Part shown: one piece after another, positions 57,970 to 64,000 of the stretch | How positions within the stretch are numbered: position 1 is the stretch's first letter | Layout: the number at the start of each line of letters is the position of its first letter | DNA from: Acinetobacter bereziniae LMG 1003 = CIP 70.12 | Lineage (GTDB): Bacteria; Pseudomonadota; Gammaproteobacteria; Pseudomonadales; Moraxellaceae | Direction: 5' to 3' | Assembly: GCF_000368925.1 (NCBI RefSeq) | Contig: NZ_KB849756.1 | Coordinates: 2,061,679-2,125,678 of the forward strand | DNA length: 64,000 bases | Notes under the pieces: generated by a model | Told to the model about the DNA's origin: nothing | What the model saw: only the letters and a program-made list of their open reading frames with translations | Databases searched by the model: none | Made by a program: the position numbers and the translations under genes

Positions 57970-58716
57970 ATGTATTCCAATCTGATTTCCGTAGAAGAAT
58001 TTTTCTATCAGAAACATGATGTCGTCACCCCTCATTGTAATTTATGGGGTGACTTCAATTTAAGCCTAAATGGTACTTTAGAGCTGACAGTTGCAGATCA
58101 AACTTATTTATCACCGCCCAGTTATGGTTTATGGATTCCCCCGCAAACTGAACATTGCTGTACAGCGGTCGATGATTTATTAACACATTATATTTGTATC
58201 CGTCTTCATCCGCAGCTTTGCCAACAGTTGTCAAGCAACACACAAACATTAAGTATTCGACCATTTTTGCGTCATACCATTGAAGAAATTTTGGATCAGC
58301 AAAAGCAAGGAATTCCTTCTCCAACATATCATCAACACCTATTACAACTGTTGGTTGATCAAATTCAAAATAGCCCCTGTTATGAACACTATTTACCGCA
58401 AACAAATCATCCCATTTTAAAGCCAATTCTTGAACAGCTTTCAGATACCCAACAATTTAACCGCGGCTTACAGGAAATTTTAGATAGCTTTCAAATTACT
58501 GAACGACACGCACTTCGACTCAGCCAAGATTCGCTAAAACTGTCTCTGTCTGAATGGCGCAATCGTGCCAAAATCATTCATGCTATTTCACTGATTCAAC
58601 AAGGTTTTTCAGTGAAAAAAATCAGCCTAGAATTGGGATACCAACACACTTCTAGCTTTATTGAATTTTTTAAACGTTATACACAGCAGACACCTGCTCA
58701 GATGCGAAATATTTAG
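57970..58716 (+). CDS. AraC-family regulator with cupin sensor
   Basis: 248 residues: N-terminal cupin domain (about 15-95, segment SPPSYGLWIPPQTEHC) and C-terminal AraC helix-turn-helix pair (about 155-248, ending in HTSSFIEFFKRYTQQTPAQMR). Only 11 bases separate it from the MFS gene, so the two are co-transcribed and it may regulate its own operon. Confidence 0.9.
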   Translation: MYSNLISVEEFFYQKHDVVTPHCNLWGDFNLSLNGTLELTVADQTYLSPPSYGLWIPPQTEHCCTAVDDLLTHYICIRLHPQLCQQLSSNTQTLSIRPFLRHTIEEILDQQKQGIPSPTYHQHLLQLLVDQIQNSPCYEHYLPQTNHPILKPILEQLSDTQQFNRGLQEILDSFQITERHALRLSQDSLKLSLSEWRNRAKIIHAISLIQQGFSVKKISLELGYQHTSSFIEFFKRYTQQTPAQMRNI

Positions 58717-58899
58717 ATTAGGACCTCTTTTGAGTGACAATTTTCACTTTATTGCTAAGCTTATGTACAAAAATACTATAGAAAATTGCCTTAAAATTGT
58801 GCATTTTGCATCTTATGCTCAAAATTAAGCATATAACTTTATGAATATGTAGACTTAGGGTCAGGTTCTTAAGAATTTTAAATAATGAAGGGTTTTATA

Positions 58900-59424
58900 A
58901 TGAAAAAATTACTACTTGCTACGCTATGTGCTTCAGCATTGGCTTTAACTGCGTGTGACAAAAAACCAGCAGATGCTACGTCTGGTACAGACAGCAAACC
59001 AGCTGCTGCGGCTGTTTCACTCAGCACCAACAATACTGCGGATATCAAAAGTGACTTAACTGCACTTCAAACAATGTCTACAGCGAAAGCAAAAGAAGCA
59101 TTAAACTTCCAAACTGAAGTTATGCAAGCTGCTCAAAAAGGTGATAAAGATGCGCTGAAAGGCGTTGTTGATAAAATGAAAACTTATGTTGATGGCTTCA
59201 ACAAAGACCTTGATGGTTTAGCACTTAAGAGTACTGAAGTTGCATCAGTACGTGACAAAATGAAAGAATCAAACAACCTAGGCGTTGAAATGTCTGAAGC
59301 TGGTTTAGCAAGTTCACCAGATCCACAAAAAATTATGGAACTTCAAAAGAAAGGTACTGAGTTACAGCAAAGCCTGTTAACTGAAATGCAAGCGCTTCAA
59401 ACGAAAGCCAATGCTGCACCATAA
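58900..59424 (+). CDS. Hypothetical lipoprotein, paralogue of the one at 60385
   Basis: 174 residues from ATG 58900 (AAGGG upstream). Lipobox LTAC with cysteine near 19, followed by an Ala/Lys/Asp linker and a long helical domain. The helical part shares the pattern D-x-x-x-L...GFN..L..L.LKS.E...(V/L)R with the lipoprotein at 60385. No named family is recognised. The small Ala/Gln/Lys-rich composition suggests a periplasmic helical bundle. Confidence 0.75.
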   Translation: MKKLLLATLCASALALTACDKKPADATSGTDSKPAAAAVSLSTNNTADIKSDLTALQTMSTAKAKEALNFQTEVMQAAQKGDKDALKGVVDKMKTYVDGFNKDLDGLALKSTEVASVRDKMKESNNLGVEMSEAGLASSPDPQKIMELQKKGTELQQSLLTEMQALQTKANAAP

Positions 59425-59446
59425 TCAATTCAATTTGATTCATGCT

Positions 59447-59476
59447 AAAAGCAGGTCTCTTGATCTGCTTTTTTTA
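59447..59476 (+). terminator. Terminator after the 58900 lipoprotein
   Basis: Stem AAAGCAG/CTGCTTT with a 10-base loop, then a run of Ts on the plus strand. Confidence 0.75.
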
Positions 59477-59577
59477 TTTGCACTTAGATACAAATGCAAC
59501 TTGCCGAAATCATGCAATATCGTTAAAACATTAAACATATTTTTCTACTTGAAGACTTAATGTTTAAGGATAAAGCC

Positions 59578-60123
59578 ATGAGCAATTCTGTATACGATAT
59601 TCCAGTCAATACCATCAAAGGTGAGCCAGTTACCTTGAATCAATATCAAGGTAAAGTCCTGTTAATTGTCAATGTTGCTTCTAAATGTGGGCTAACGCCA
59701 CAATATGAGGGGCTTGAAAAACTTTATACCGAAAAAAAAGATCAAGGATTTGAAGTTTTAGGCTTTCCTGCAAATAACTTTCTTGCTCAAGAACCCGGTA
59801 GCAATGATGAGATCGAGCAATTTTGTTCATTGACCTACAATGTCGACTTCCCACTTTTTGCAAAAATTTCTGTGGCTGGCGATGACAAGCACCCGCTCTA
59901 TGATACTTTAATTCATTCAATTCCAGAGCGAATTGGTGAAGGTCCATGGTGGAAAGATTTAGTCGATTACGGTTTAACGCCAAATCCTAAACCAGAAGTG
60001 CTTTGGAACTTTGAGAAGTTCTTAATTGGAAAAAATGGTGAAATTGTGGCACGTTTTGCACCAGATATTACTGCTGATGACCCACGCATCACTTCAGCAA
60101 TCGAAGCTGAATTGGCTAAATAA
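59578..60123 (+). CDS. Glutathione peroxidase-family thiol peroxidase
   Basis: 181 residues from ATG 59578 (AAGGATAAAGCC before it). It reduces hydroperoxides in the cytoplasm. The peroxidatic residue is a cysteine in NVASKCGLTPQY, not selenocysteine; the tetrad partners appear as Q in AQEPG, W in PWWKDL and N in WNFEKF. The usual FPCNQF is FPANNF. A cysteine in IEQFCSLTYN could be the resolving residue of thioredoxin-dependent members. It is similar to E. coli BtuE. Confidence 0.93.
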   Translation: MSNSVYDIPVNTIKGEPVTLNQYQGKVLLIVNVASKCGLTPQYEGLEKLYTEKKDQGFEVLGFPANNFLAQEPGSNDEIEQFCSLTYNVDFPLFAKISVAGDDKHPLYDTLIHSIPERIGEGPWWKDLVDYGLTPNPKPEVLWNFEKFLIGKNGEIVARFAPDITADDPRITSAIEAELAK

Positions 60124-60233
60124 CAACACAACTTTAAATAACAGCGCAACTTGATACTAAACATCGTAAATTGATGCTCTAAAGACTTTAGCCTCATTTT
60201 ATAGAACATTCGATACTCACGATTAAATAAGCG

Positions 60234-60268
60234 TACGAGTGCAACCATTGCACTCGTATTTGACTCTT
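60234..60268 (+). terminator. Terminator of the peroxidase gene
   Basis: Perfect 11-bp stem TACGAGTGCAA/TTGCACTCGTA with loop CCA, followed by a T-rich tail. Confidence 0.75.
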
Positions 60269-60384
60269 TTAAAGAATTGAATGGTTCACGTTACAGTCTG
60301 TATGCCCTTTGCAACAATCCTCAATCTCTACATTTTTGCATCCTATATTCACTACATAGCCCATCAAATGAATTTTGGATTTCA

Positions 60385-60993
60385 ATGAAAAAGTTACTAC
60401 AAGGTGCTGTTTTACCTTTTATTATTTTTACTTCAGGCATTTTACTTTTGGGCTGTAATCAAGCCGCTGAACAATCACATCAACAACAAGACACTCAACA
60501 GACTGAATCAACTCAAGCATCTGATTCAGCACTTGAGCAAAAATCAGAAGTGCCCCATAAAAGCGCTGAGGATTTAAAATCGGGTAACCTGTTTTATATC
60601 GCTCGCGATGTCGCCGATGTTCAATTAAAAACGGGTGATTATATTGAGAAACTGCAACAGACTCAGTCTGATTTGCAACAAGCTATTCAATCTAAAGATC
60701 ATGTTGTCTTACAACAAACTGTAAAAGATCTGAGTCGAGAGCTACAGGGCTTTAACACTGCTTTAATTTCCCTAGATCTAAAAAGTCAGGAAATAGATGG
60801 CTTACGCCAGCAAGTTTTACAGAGTAATCAGCAACTTCTTAACTCTGCACTTTTAAATGGCGACTTGGATATTTCAAAAGTTGATTTCAAGAAAATTGAA
60901 CAGCAAATGAATAATATTCAGATGGATATGCTTAAACTTGCCAGTATGATGATTCCCAACTCAAAAGATACAGCTTCTTCTGAACAAAGTTGA
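60385..60993 (+). CDS. Hypothetical lipoprotein, paralogue of the one at 58900
   Basis: 202 residues from ATG 60385 (GGA six bases before). Lipobox LLGC near residue 23, then a Gln/Ser-rich linker and a helical domain. The stretch LSRELQGFNTALISLDLKS matches the pattern of the first lipoprotein (MKTYVDGFNKDLDGLALKS). It has the same size, order and direction, with the peroxidase between them. A tandem duplication is likely. No named family is recognised. Confidence 0.72.
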   Translation: MKKLLQGAVLPFIIFTSGILLLGCNQAAEQSHQQQDTQQTESTQASDSALEQKSEVPHKSAEDLKSGNLFYIARDVADVQLKTGDYIEKLQQTQSDLQQAIQSKDHVVLQQTVKDLSRELQGFNTALISLDLKSQEIDGLRQQVLQSNQQLLNSALLNGDLDISKVDFKKIEQQMNNIQMDMLKLASMMIPNSKDTASSEQS

Positions 60994-61014
60994 TCCGACA
61001 TCTGATTGATTCAT

Positions 61015-61479
61015 TTAGATAGGCTTTGCAACATTACATGACGGATCTTGTCCTAATGCTCGTTTTGCATCAAGTTTAAAACGTGCTTGAGCAGATTTAT
61101 AACCTACTGGTAAGAATAGTGTTAATCGGGTTCTATTCTTACCAATAGATTCCACCAGAGTTTTTGATAAATAGGCTCCACCCTCTGTACGTGCGAATAA
61201 AGTCCCCATTTCCAGATCTTGTTCTAATTTATTGTCAGTAAATACAAACTCATGTTCACCAGTAAAAGCAACACATTGACCATATGCCATTTTTAAGTTT
61301 TTAAAGGCAATAATATAATCAATATTCAACTCCGTTTCCAAACCATTATTGACTGAATTTGCCACCAAATTGGCTTCAGTGGGTAGGTTCGGTGTAGTGA
61401 CAAACTGACTTTGACAAGCACTCAGACTGCCGAAAATAAATACGGAAAATATAGAGCGAAATTGAGTATATTTTTTCAT
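61015..61479 (-). CDS. Hypothetical lipoprotein
   Basis: 154 residues; lipobox LSAC with cysteine near 22. The mature part has two more cysteines (GQCVAF and PSCNVA) at equal spacing to a possible disulfide. The pattern RTRLTLFLPVGYKSAQARFK suggests a small beta-rich domain. No family is named. Convergent with the 60385 lipoprotein. Confidence 0.7.
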   Translation of the reverse strand: MKKYTQFRSIFSVFIFGSLSACQSQFVTTPNLPTEANLVANSVNNGLETELNIDYIIAFKNLKMAYGQCVAFTGEHEFVFTDNKLEQDLEMGTLFARTEGGAYLSKTLVESIGKNRTRLTLFLPVGYKSAQARFKLDAKRALGQDPSCNVAKPI

Positions 61480-61573
61480 TTTAGATTTATAAGCGTTCTC
61501 AACATTGAATCAATTGTAGCAAAATTCATAAACATGGTTTAATACGGAATTCATCGTATTTTTGTAGTGTTTC

Positions 61574-62017
61574 ATGCAACTGATTCTATTCACAGGTGTA
61601 CAAGCTTCTGGTAAATCAACATTTTATCAACACTATTTTTACCATACGCATTTACGTATCAATTTAGATATGCTGAAAACAAGGCATCGTGAGAATATGA
61701 TCTTTGAAGCAGAGTTGGCTTCAAAAACCAAAATTGTGATCGACAATACCAACATGCGCCAGATAGATCGCGCCCGTTATATTCAACGTGCCAAAGCTGT
61801 AGGTTTTCAAGTTATTTCTTATTATTTTGAAACAGACCTCGACCGTACTTTACAGCGTAATGCTCAACGCTCAGGTAAAGCCAATATTCCCGAAAAGGGA
61901 GTAAAAGCGACCTTTTATAAACTTGAAATTCCCAAAATTTCTGAAGGCTTTGATACGTTATTTAAAGTAAAACTCATTCCAAACGATGGTTTTGCAATTC
62001 AGCCTGTTGATCTATAA
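61574..62017 (+). CDS. P-loop kinase-like AAA-family ATPase
   Basis: 147 residues. Walker A GVQASGKST at the N-terminus, then a polynucleotide-kinase-like pattern: RINLDMLKTR, KIVIDNTNM (Walker-B-like) and RTLQRNAQR (lid arginines). It belongs to the short predicted kinases near PNKP/zeta folds. Target is unknown, and no partner (antitoxin) is seen. It stops 4 bases before the convergent next gene. Confidence 0.82.
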   Translation: MQLILFTGVQASGKSTFYQHYFYHTHLRINLDMLKTRHRENMIFEAELASKTKIVIDNTNMRQIDRARYIQRAKAVGFQVISYYFETDLDRTLQRNAQRSGKANIPEKGVKATFYKLEIPKISEGFDTLFKVKLIPNDGFAIQPVDL

Positions 62018-62021
62018 AAAT

Positions 62022-62321
62022 TTAGTCTTGCGCTGTTTTCCATACTTTAAATGCCATTTGCATTTGTTGTTGAATTTGTACAGGGACTTTATTGCGTTCT
62101 AAATTGGAAAAATCACCACGATAGGTTTCTGCCACAATTGAATTTGCCAAATCTTCGATTGCAATTCGTCCTTTGTGCTGATATTGCGCAATATCTGCTT
62201 CAGTGAGTGCAATATCCCAACAAGATACAACTGAGCTCATATCGACAGCAATACTGAGATAGTATTGGTCTTGGGCTTGGTAGAGTTCCCAAAAGTGTGC
62301 TTGTTGGTCAATGAGGTGCAT
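62022..62321 (-). CDS. Hypothetical protein
   Basis: 99 residues, soluble, helix-rich, no signal peptide. Segments such as HFWELYQAQDQYYLSIAVDMSSVVSCWDI are conserved-looking, but I recognise no family. It is convergent with the kinase gene and shares only 4 bases of gap with it, and it runs away from the DUF4291 gene upstream. Confidence 0.6.
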   Translation of the reverse strand: MHLIDQQAHFWELYQAQDQYYLSIAVDMSSVVSCWDIALTEADIAQYQHKGRIAIEDLANSIVAETYRGDFSNLERNKVPVQIQQQMQMAFKVWKTAQD

Positions 62322-62546
62322 AGTGATTTATTCTAAATACAATGTTTTAACATATAAACTTAGCAATGAATTGAAAATTCGACTTTAGCAAAAAATGTAT
62401 CAAATCACTTAGCTTTATAATAAATTTTAAAGTGTCATATTGCCAATTAATAAAATTTCATATAGAATAATTCAAGAGACAACAAAAGAACTTAAGCATC
62501 TTGCTAAAAAAACAATTTATAAAAACACAATTTCTATTGGAGAAAA

Positions 62547-63134
62547 ATGAATAATTTTAAACAAATACGTGCATTTCAAGCCGAAAATACCATACGCGTT
62601 TATCAAGCATACAATCCTCCCCTTGCACAACATGCGGTAAAACATGGTTTCTTAAATAATCCATTTTTTAAAGAAAGCCGTATGACTTGGATTAAACCAT
62701 CTTATTTATGGATGATGTATCGCTGTGGATGGGGTTATAAAGATGAAGGACAGAAAAGCATACTTGCGATTGATATATCTAAACAAGGTTTCGATTGGGC
62801 TTTAGAACATAGTTGTACAAGCCATAAAGCTGAACACATGGACAATGAAACTTGGCAACATTTTAAAGATCAACATCCAGTACGTATTCAATGGGATCCA
62901 GAAAGAAATCTATACTTAGAACCTTTGGACTATCGTGCAATTCAAATTGGGTTAACAGGTGAAGCCGTTCAACACTATATTCAGGATTGGATTGTGAATA
63001 TCACAGACATTACCCAAGAAGCGCAACATGTACATCAGTTGGTTTTTGATGGAAAATTGGATGAAGCAACGGCTTTGTTACCTAAAGAAACTCTGTATCT
63101 TCCAAATATTAGTAAAAAAGTGGGTGAACTTTAA
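62547..63134 (+). CDS. DUF4291 family protein
   Basis: 195 residues, no signal or membrane segment. It begins FKQIRAFQAENTIRVYQAYNPPLAQHAVKHG and has MTWIKPSYLWMMYRCGWG and VRIQWDPERN, the marks of DUF4291. Function of the family is unknown; the repeated Trp/Arg pattern resembles nucleic-acid or nucleotide binding folds, but that is a guess. GGAG precedes the ATG. Confidence 0.88.
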   Translation: MNNFKQIRAFQAENTIRVYQAYNPPLAQHAVKHGFLNNPFFKESRMTWIKPSYLWMMYRCGWGYKDEGQKSILAIDISKQGFDWALEHSCTSHKAEHMDNETWQHFKDQHPVRIQWDPERNLYLEPLDYRAIQIGLTGEAVQHYIQDWIVNITDITQEAQHVHQLVFDGKLDEATALLPKETLYLPNISKKVGEL

Positions 63135-63200
63135 TAACAATGCATATACTTTGTATCTAATACTTCGTACATTATTAACTTTAATGAACTTTTCGATCTA

Positions 63201-63551
63201 TTAATCCTTTGACTGAGTAAATTTAATTTGATCTTTATATACTTGTTTATCAACTATACTTTTATATATCGAATCCTTTCCATCATTTAAAATACTTTTT
63301 AGTTTATTATATTTATTTAAATTATTTGAAATAATATTTAGTCTTCTATTCTCAAATTCTAGTCGTACTTGAAATGGAATGAAGGCTCTATCTTTTACAT
63401 GTTCAATAGAAGAAAAAATCTTCTCTAATGTTTCTGATTGATAAAAATATAGATTAAGTAATACATTCGTATCAAATACGAAAAAAGTGTTCTCTGCTTA
63501 AAGTATAGATTTAATATTCTCTACACTTTCTATCTCGTAACAATTAAACAT
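63201..63551 (-). pseudogene. Broken PIN-like domain (PIN_8 type) nuclease gene, N-terminal fragment
   Basis: Read on the minus strand from ATG 63551, the frame runs 17 codons, meets TAA at 63500-63498, and then continues open for 98 codons to TAA at 63203. After the stop come FFVFDTNVLLNLYF and FIPFQVRLEFENRR, the start of PIN-like domains (PF18476-type), with the first catalytic aspartate in FDTN. The rest of the domain and the C-terminal part are missing. The intact family has several hundred residues. It is therefore both interrupted and truncated. The AT-rich composition fits acquired DNA. Confidence 0.75.
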
Positions 63552-63607
63552 TTACAAATTACTGCGCTAAATAATTTTATTTAGTAAATATATATTTTTA
63601 ACCATAA

Positions 63608-63633
63608 AAAAACCACCCTCTCGGGTGGTTTTT
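63608..63633 (-). terminator. Terminator of the atp operon
   Basis: Perfect 11-bp stem AAAAACCACCC/GGGTGGTTTTT with loop TCTC, followed by Ts on the minus strand, 18 bases after the atpC stop. Confidence 0.9.
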
Positions 63634-63650
63634 CAATCGCCAACTGCGTC

Positions 63651-64000
63651 TTATTGAGCGCGGTTTTTGATTTTGCGGATGGTTTCCAACTGAGCAGCAG
63701 TTTCTGCAAGCGCAGCCAAAGCAGCAGCAGCGTCCAAATCGCTCTTTTGATTTGCAAGCAACTGTTCAGCATTTTTACGTGCTTCAAGAATTGCAGCTTC
63801 ATCTAAGTTGTCAGCACGAACTGCAGTATCTGCAAGAACCGTAACGACATGCGGTTGAACTTCTAGAACACCACCAGATACATAGATTAACTCTTCTGTA
63901 CCGTTTTCAAGCAGAACGCGAATCGCGCCCGGCTTGAGCAAAGTGACTAACGGCGCGTGACCAGGCATAATACCCAATTCACCGCCAGCACCTTTTGCGA
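63651..64000 (-). CDS. atpC: ATP synthase F1 subunit epsilon (partial)
   Basis: The C-terminal 116 codons are in the window; the frame runs open through base 64000, so the N-terminus lies outside. The segment GELGIMPGHAPLVTLLKPG is the epsilon signature, followed by YVSGGVLEVQPHVVTVLADTAVRA and the two-helix C-terminal domain (about the last 50 residues) that inhibits ATP hydrolysis. Last gene of the atp operon, before its terminator. Confidence 0.96.
   Translation of the reverse strand, partial: AKGAGGELGIMPGHAPLVTLLKPGAIRVLLENGTEELIYVSGGVLEVQPHVVTVLADTAVRADNLDEAAILEARKNAEQLLANQKSDLDAAAALAALAETAAQLETIRKIKNRAQ

Noticed and set aside
61574..62321. Kinase gene and 62022-62321 gene as a toxin-antitoxin pair
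   Set aside because: The genes are convergent, not in one operon, and neither shows antitoxin features.

Overview
The window is chromosomal DNA of an Acinetobacter species (Moraxellaceae). Evidence is the AT-rich composition, a porin that reads as Omp33-36, a class D (OXA) beta-lactamase of the Acinetobacter chromosomal type, an rrn operon with tRNA-Ile/tRNA-Ala in the spacer, and typical Acinetobacter versions of ppa, fadD, parC, uvrA, betT, actP and atpC. I cannot name the species. The OXA protein reads as an intermediate of the OXA-58 and OXA-23/51 groups, so a species outside the strict A. baumannii clade is likely.

Layout. 1-1426: complete IS3-family (IS150-type) element. 1.45-15.2 kb: housekeeping and membrane genes, mostly minus strand (ppa, MAPEG protein, fadD, parC, NiaP-like MFS, YicG-like, YchJ-like, YoaE-like TerC/CBS protein, LOG protein, GlpM-like). 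15.6-21 kb: uvrA, a lipoprotein and a membrane diguanylate cyclase. 21.3-24 kb: OXA beta-lactamase and omp33-36, separated by about 0.9 kb of gene-free DNA dense in promoters, terminators and palindromes, with two candidate convergent small RNAs and NtrC/sigma54-like sites. 24-33 kb: betT, an ion-channel protein, yjcH-actP and a divergent CrbS-like hybrid kinase (acetate-use module). 33.2-37.2 kb: an unknown protein, phytase-like lipoprotein, tautomerase and GSDH-type lipoprotein. 37.28-37.49 kb: a candidate RsmX/Y/Z-type CsrA-sequestering sRNA behind a GacA-like box. 37.6-38.5 kb: orphan trypsin-like protease. 38.5-44.15 kb: rrn operon on the minus strand. 44.6-46.6 kb: TetR regulator and divergent MpaB-type oxygenase. 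46.6-50.8 kb: copper-uptake cluster (DUF2946 protein, OprC-like receptor, His/Met-rich small membrane protein, SRPBCC membrane protein). 50.9-54.4 kb: def, LysM protein, dprA, tsaC. 54.9-58.7 kb: EamA transporter and a TetR / MFS / AraC cassette. 58.9-63.1 kb: two related lipoproteins around a glutathione peroxidase, then small orphan genes. 63.2-63.55 kb: a broken PIN-like gene. The window ends inside atpC.

The most interesting observation is the 37.35-37.49 kb intergenic RNA candidate. It is about 135 nt long and carries four AGGA motifs, three of them exactly in hairpin loops including the terminator loop. Upstream, at 37278-37295, lies a palindrome resembling the GacA upstream activating sequence. 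This is the architecture of the Gac/Rsm small RNAs of pseudomonads. The prediction rests on sequence reading alone.
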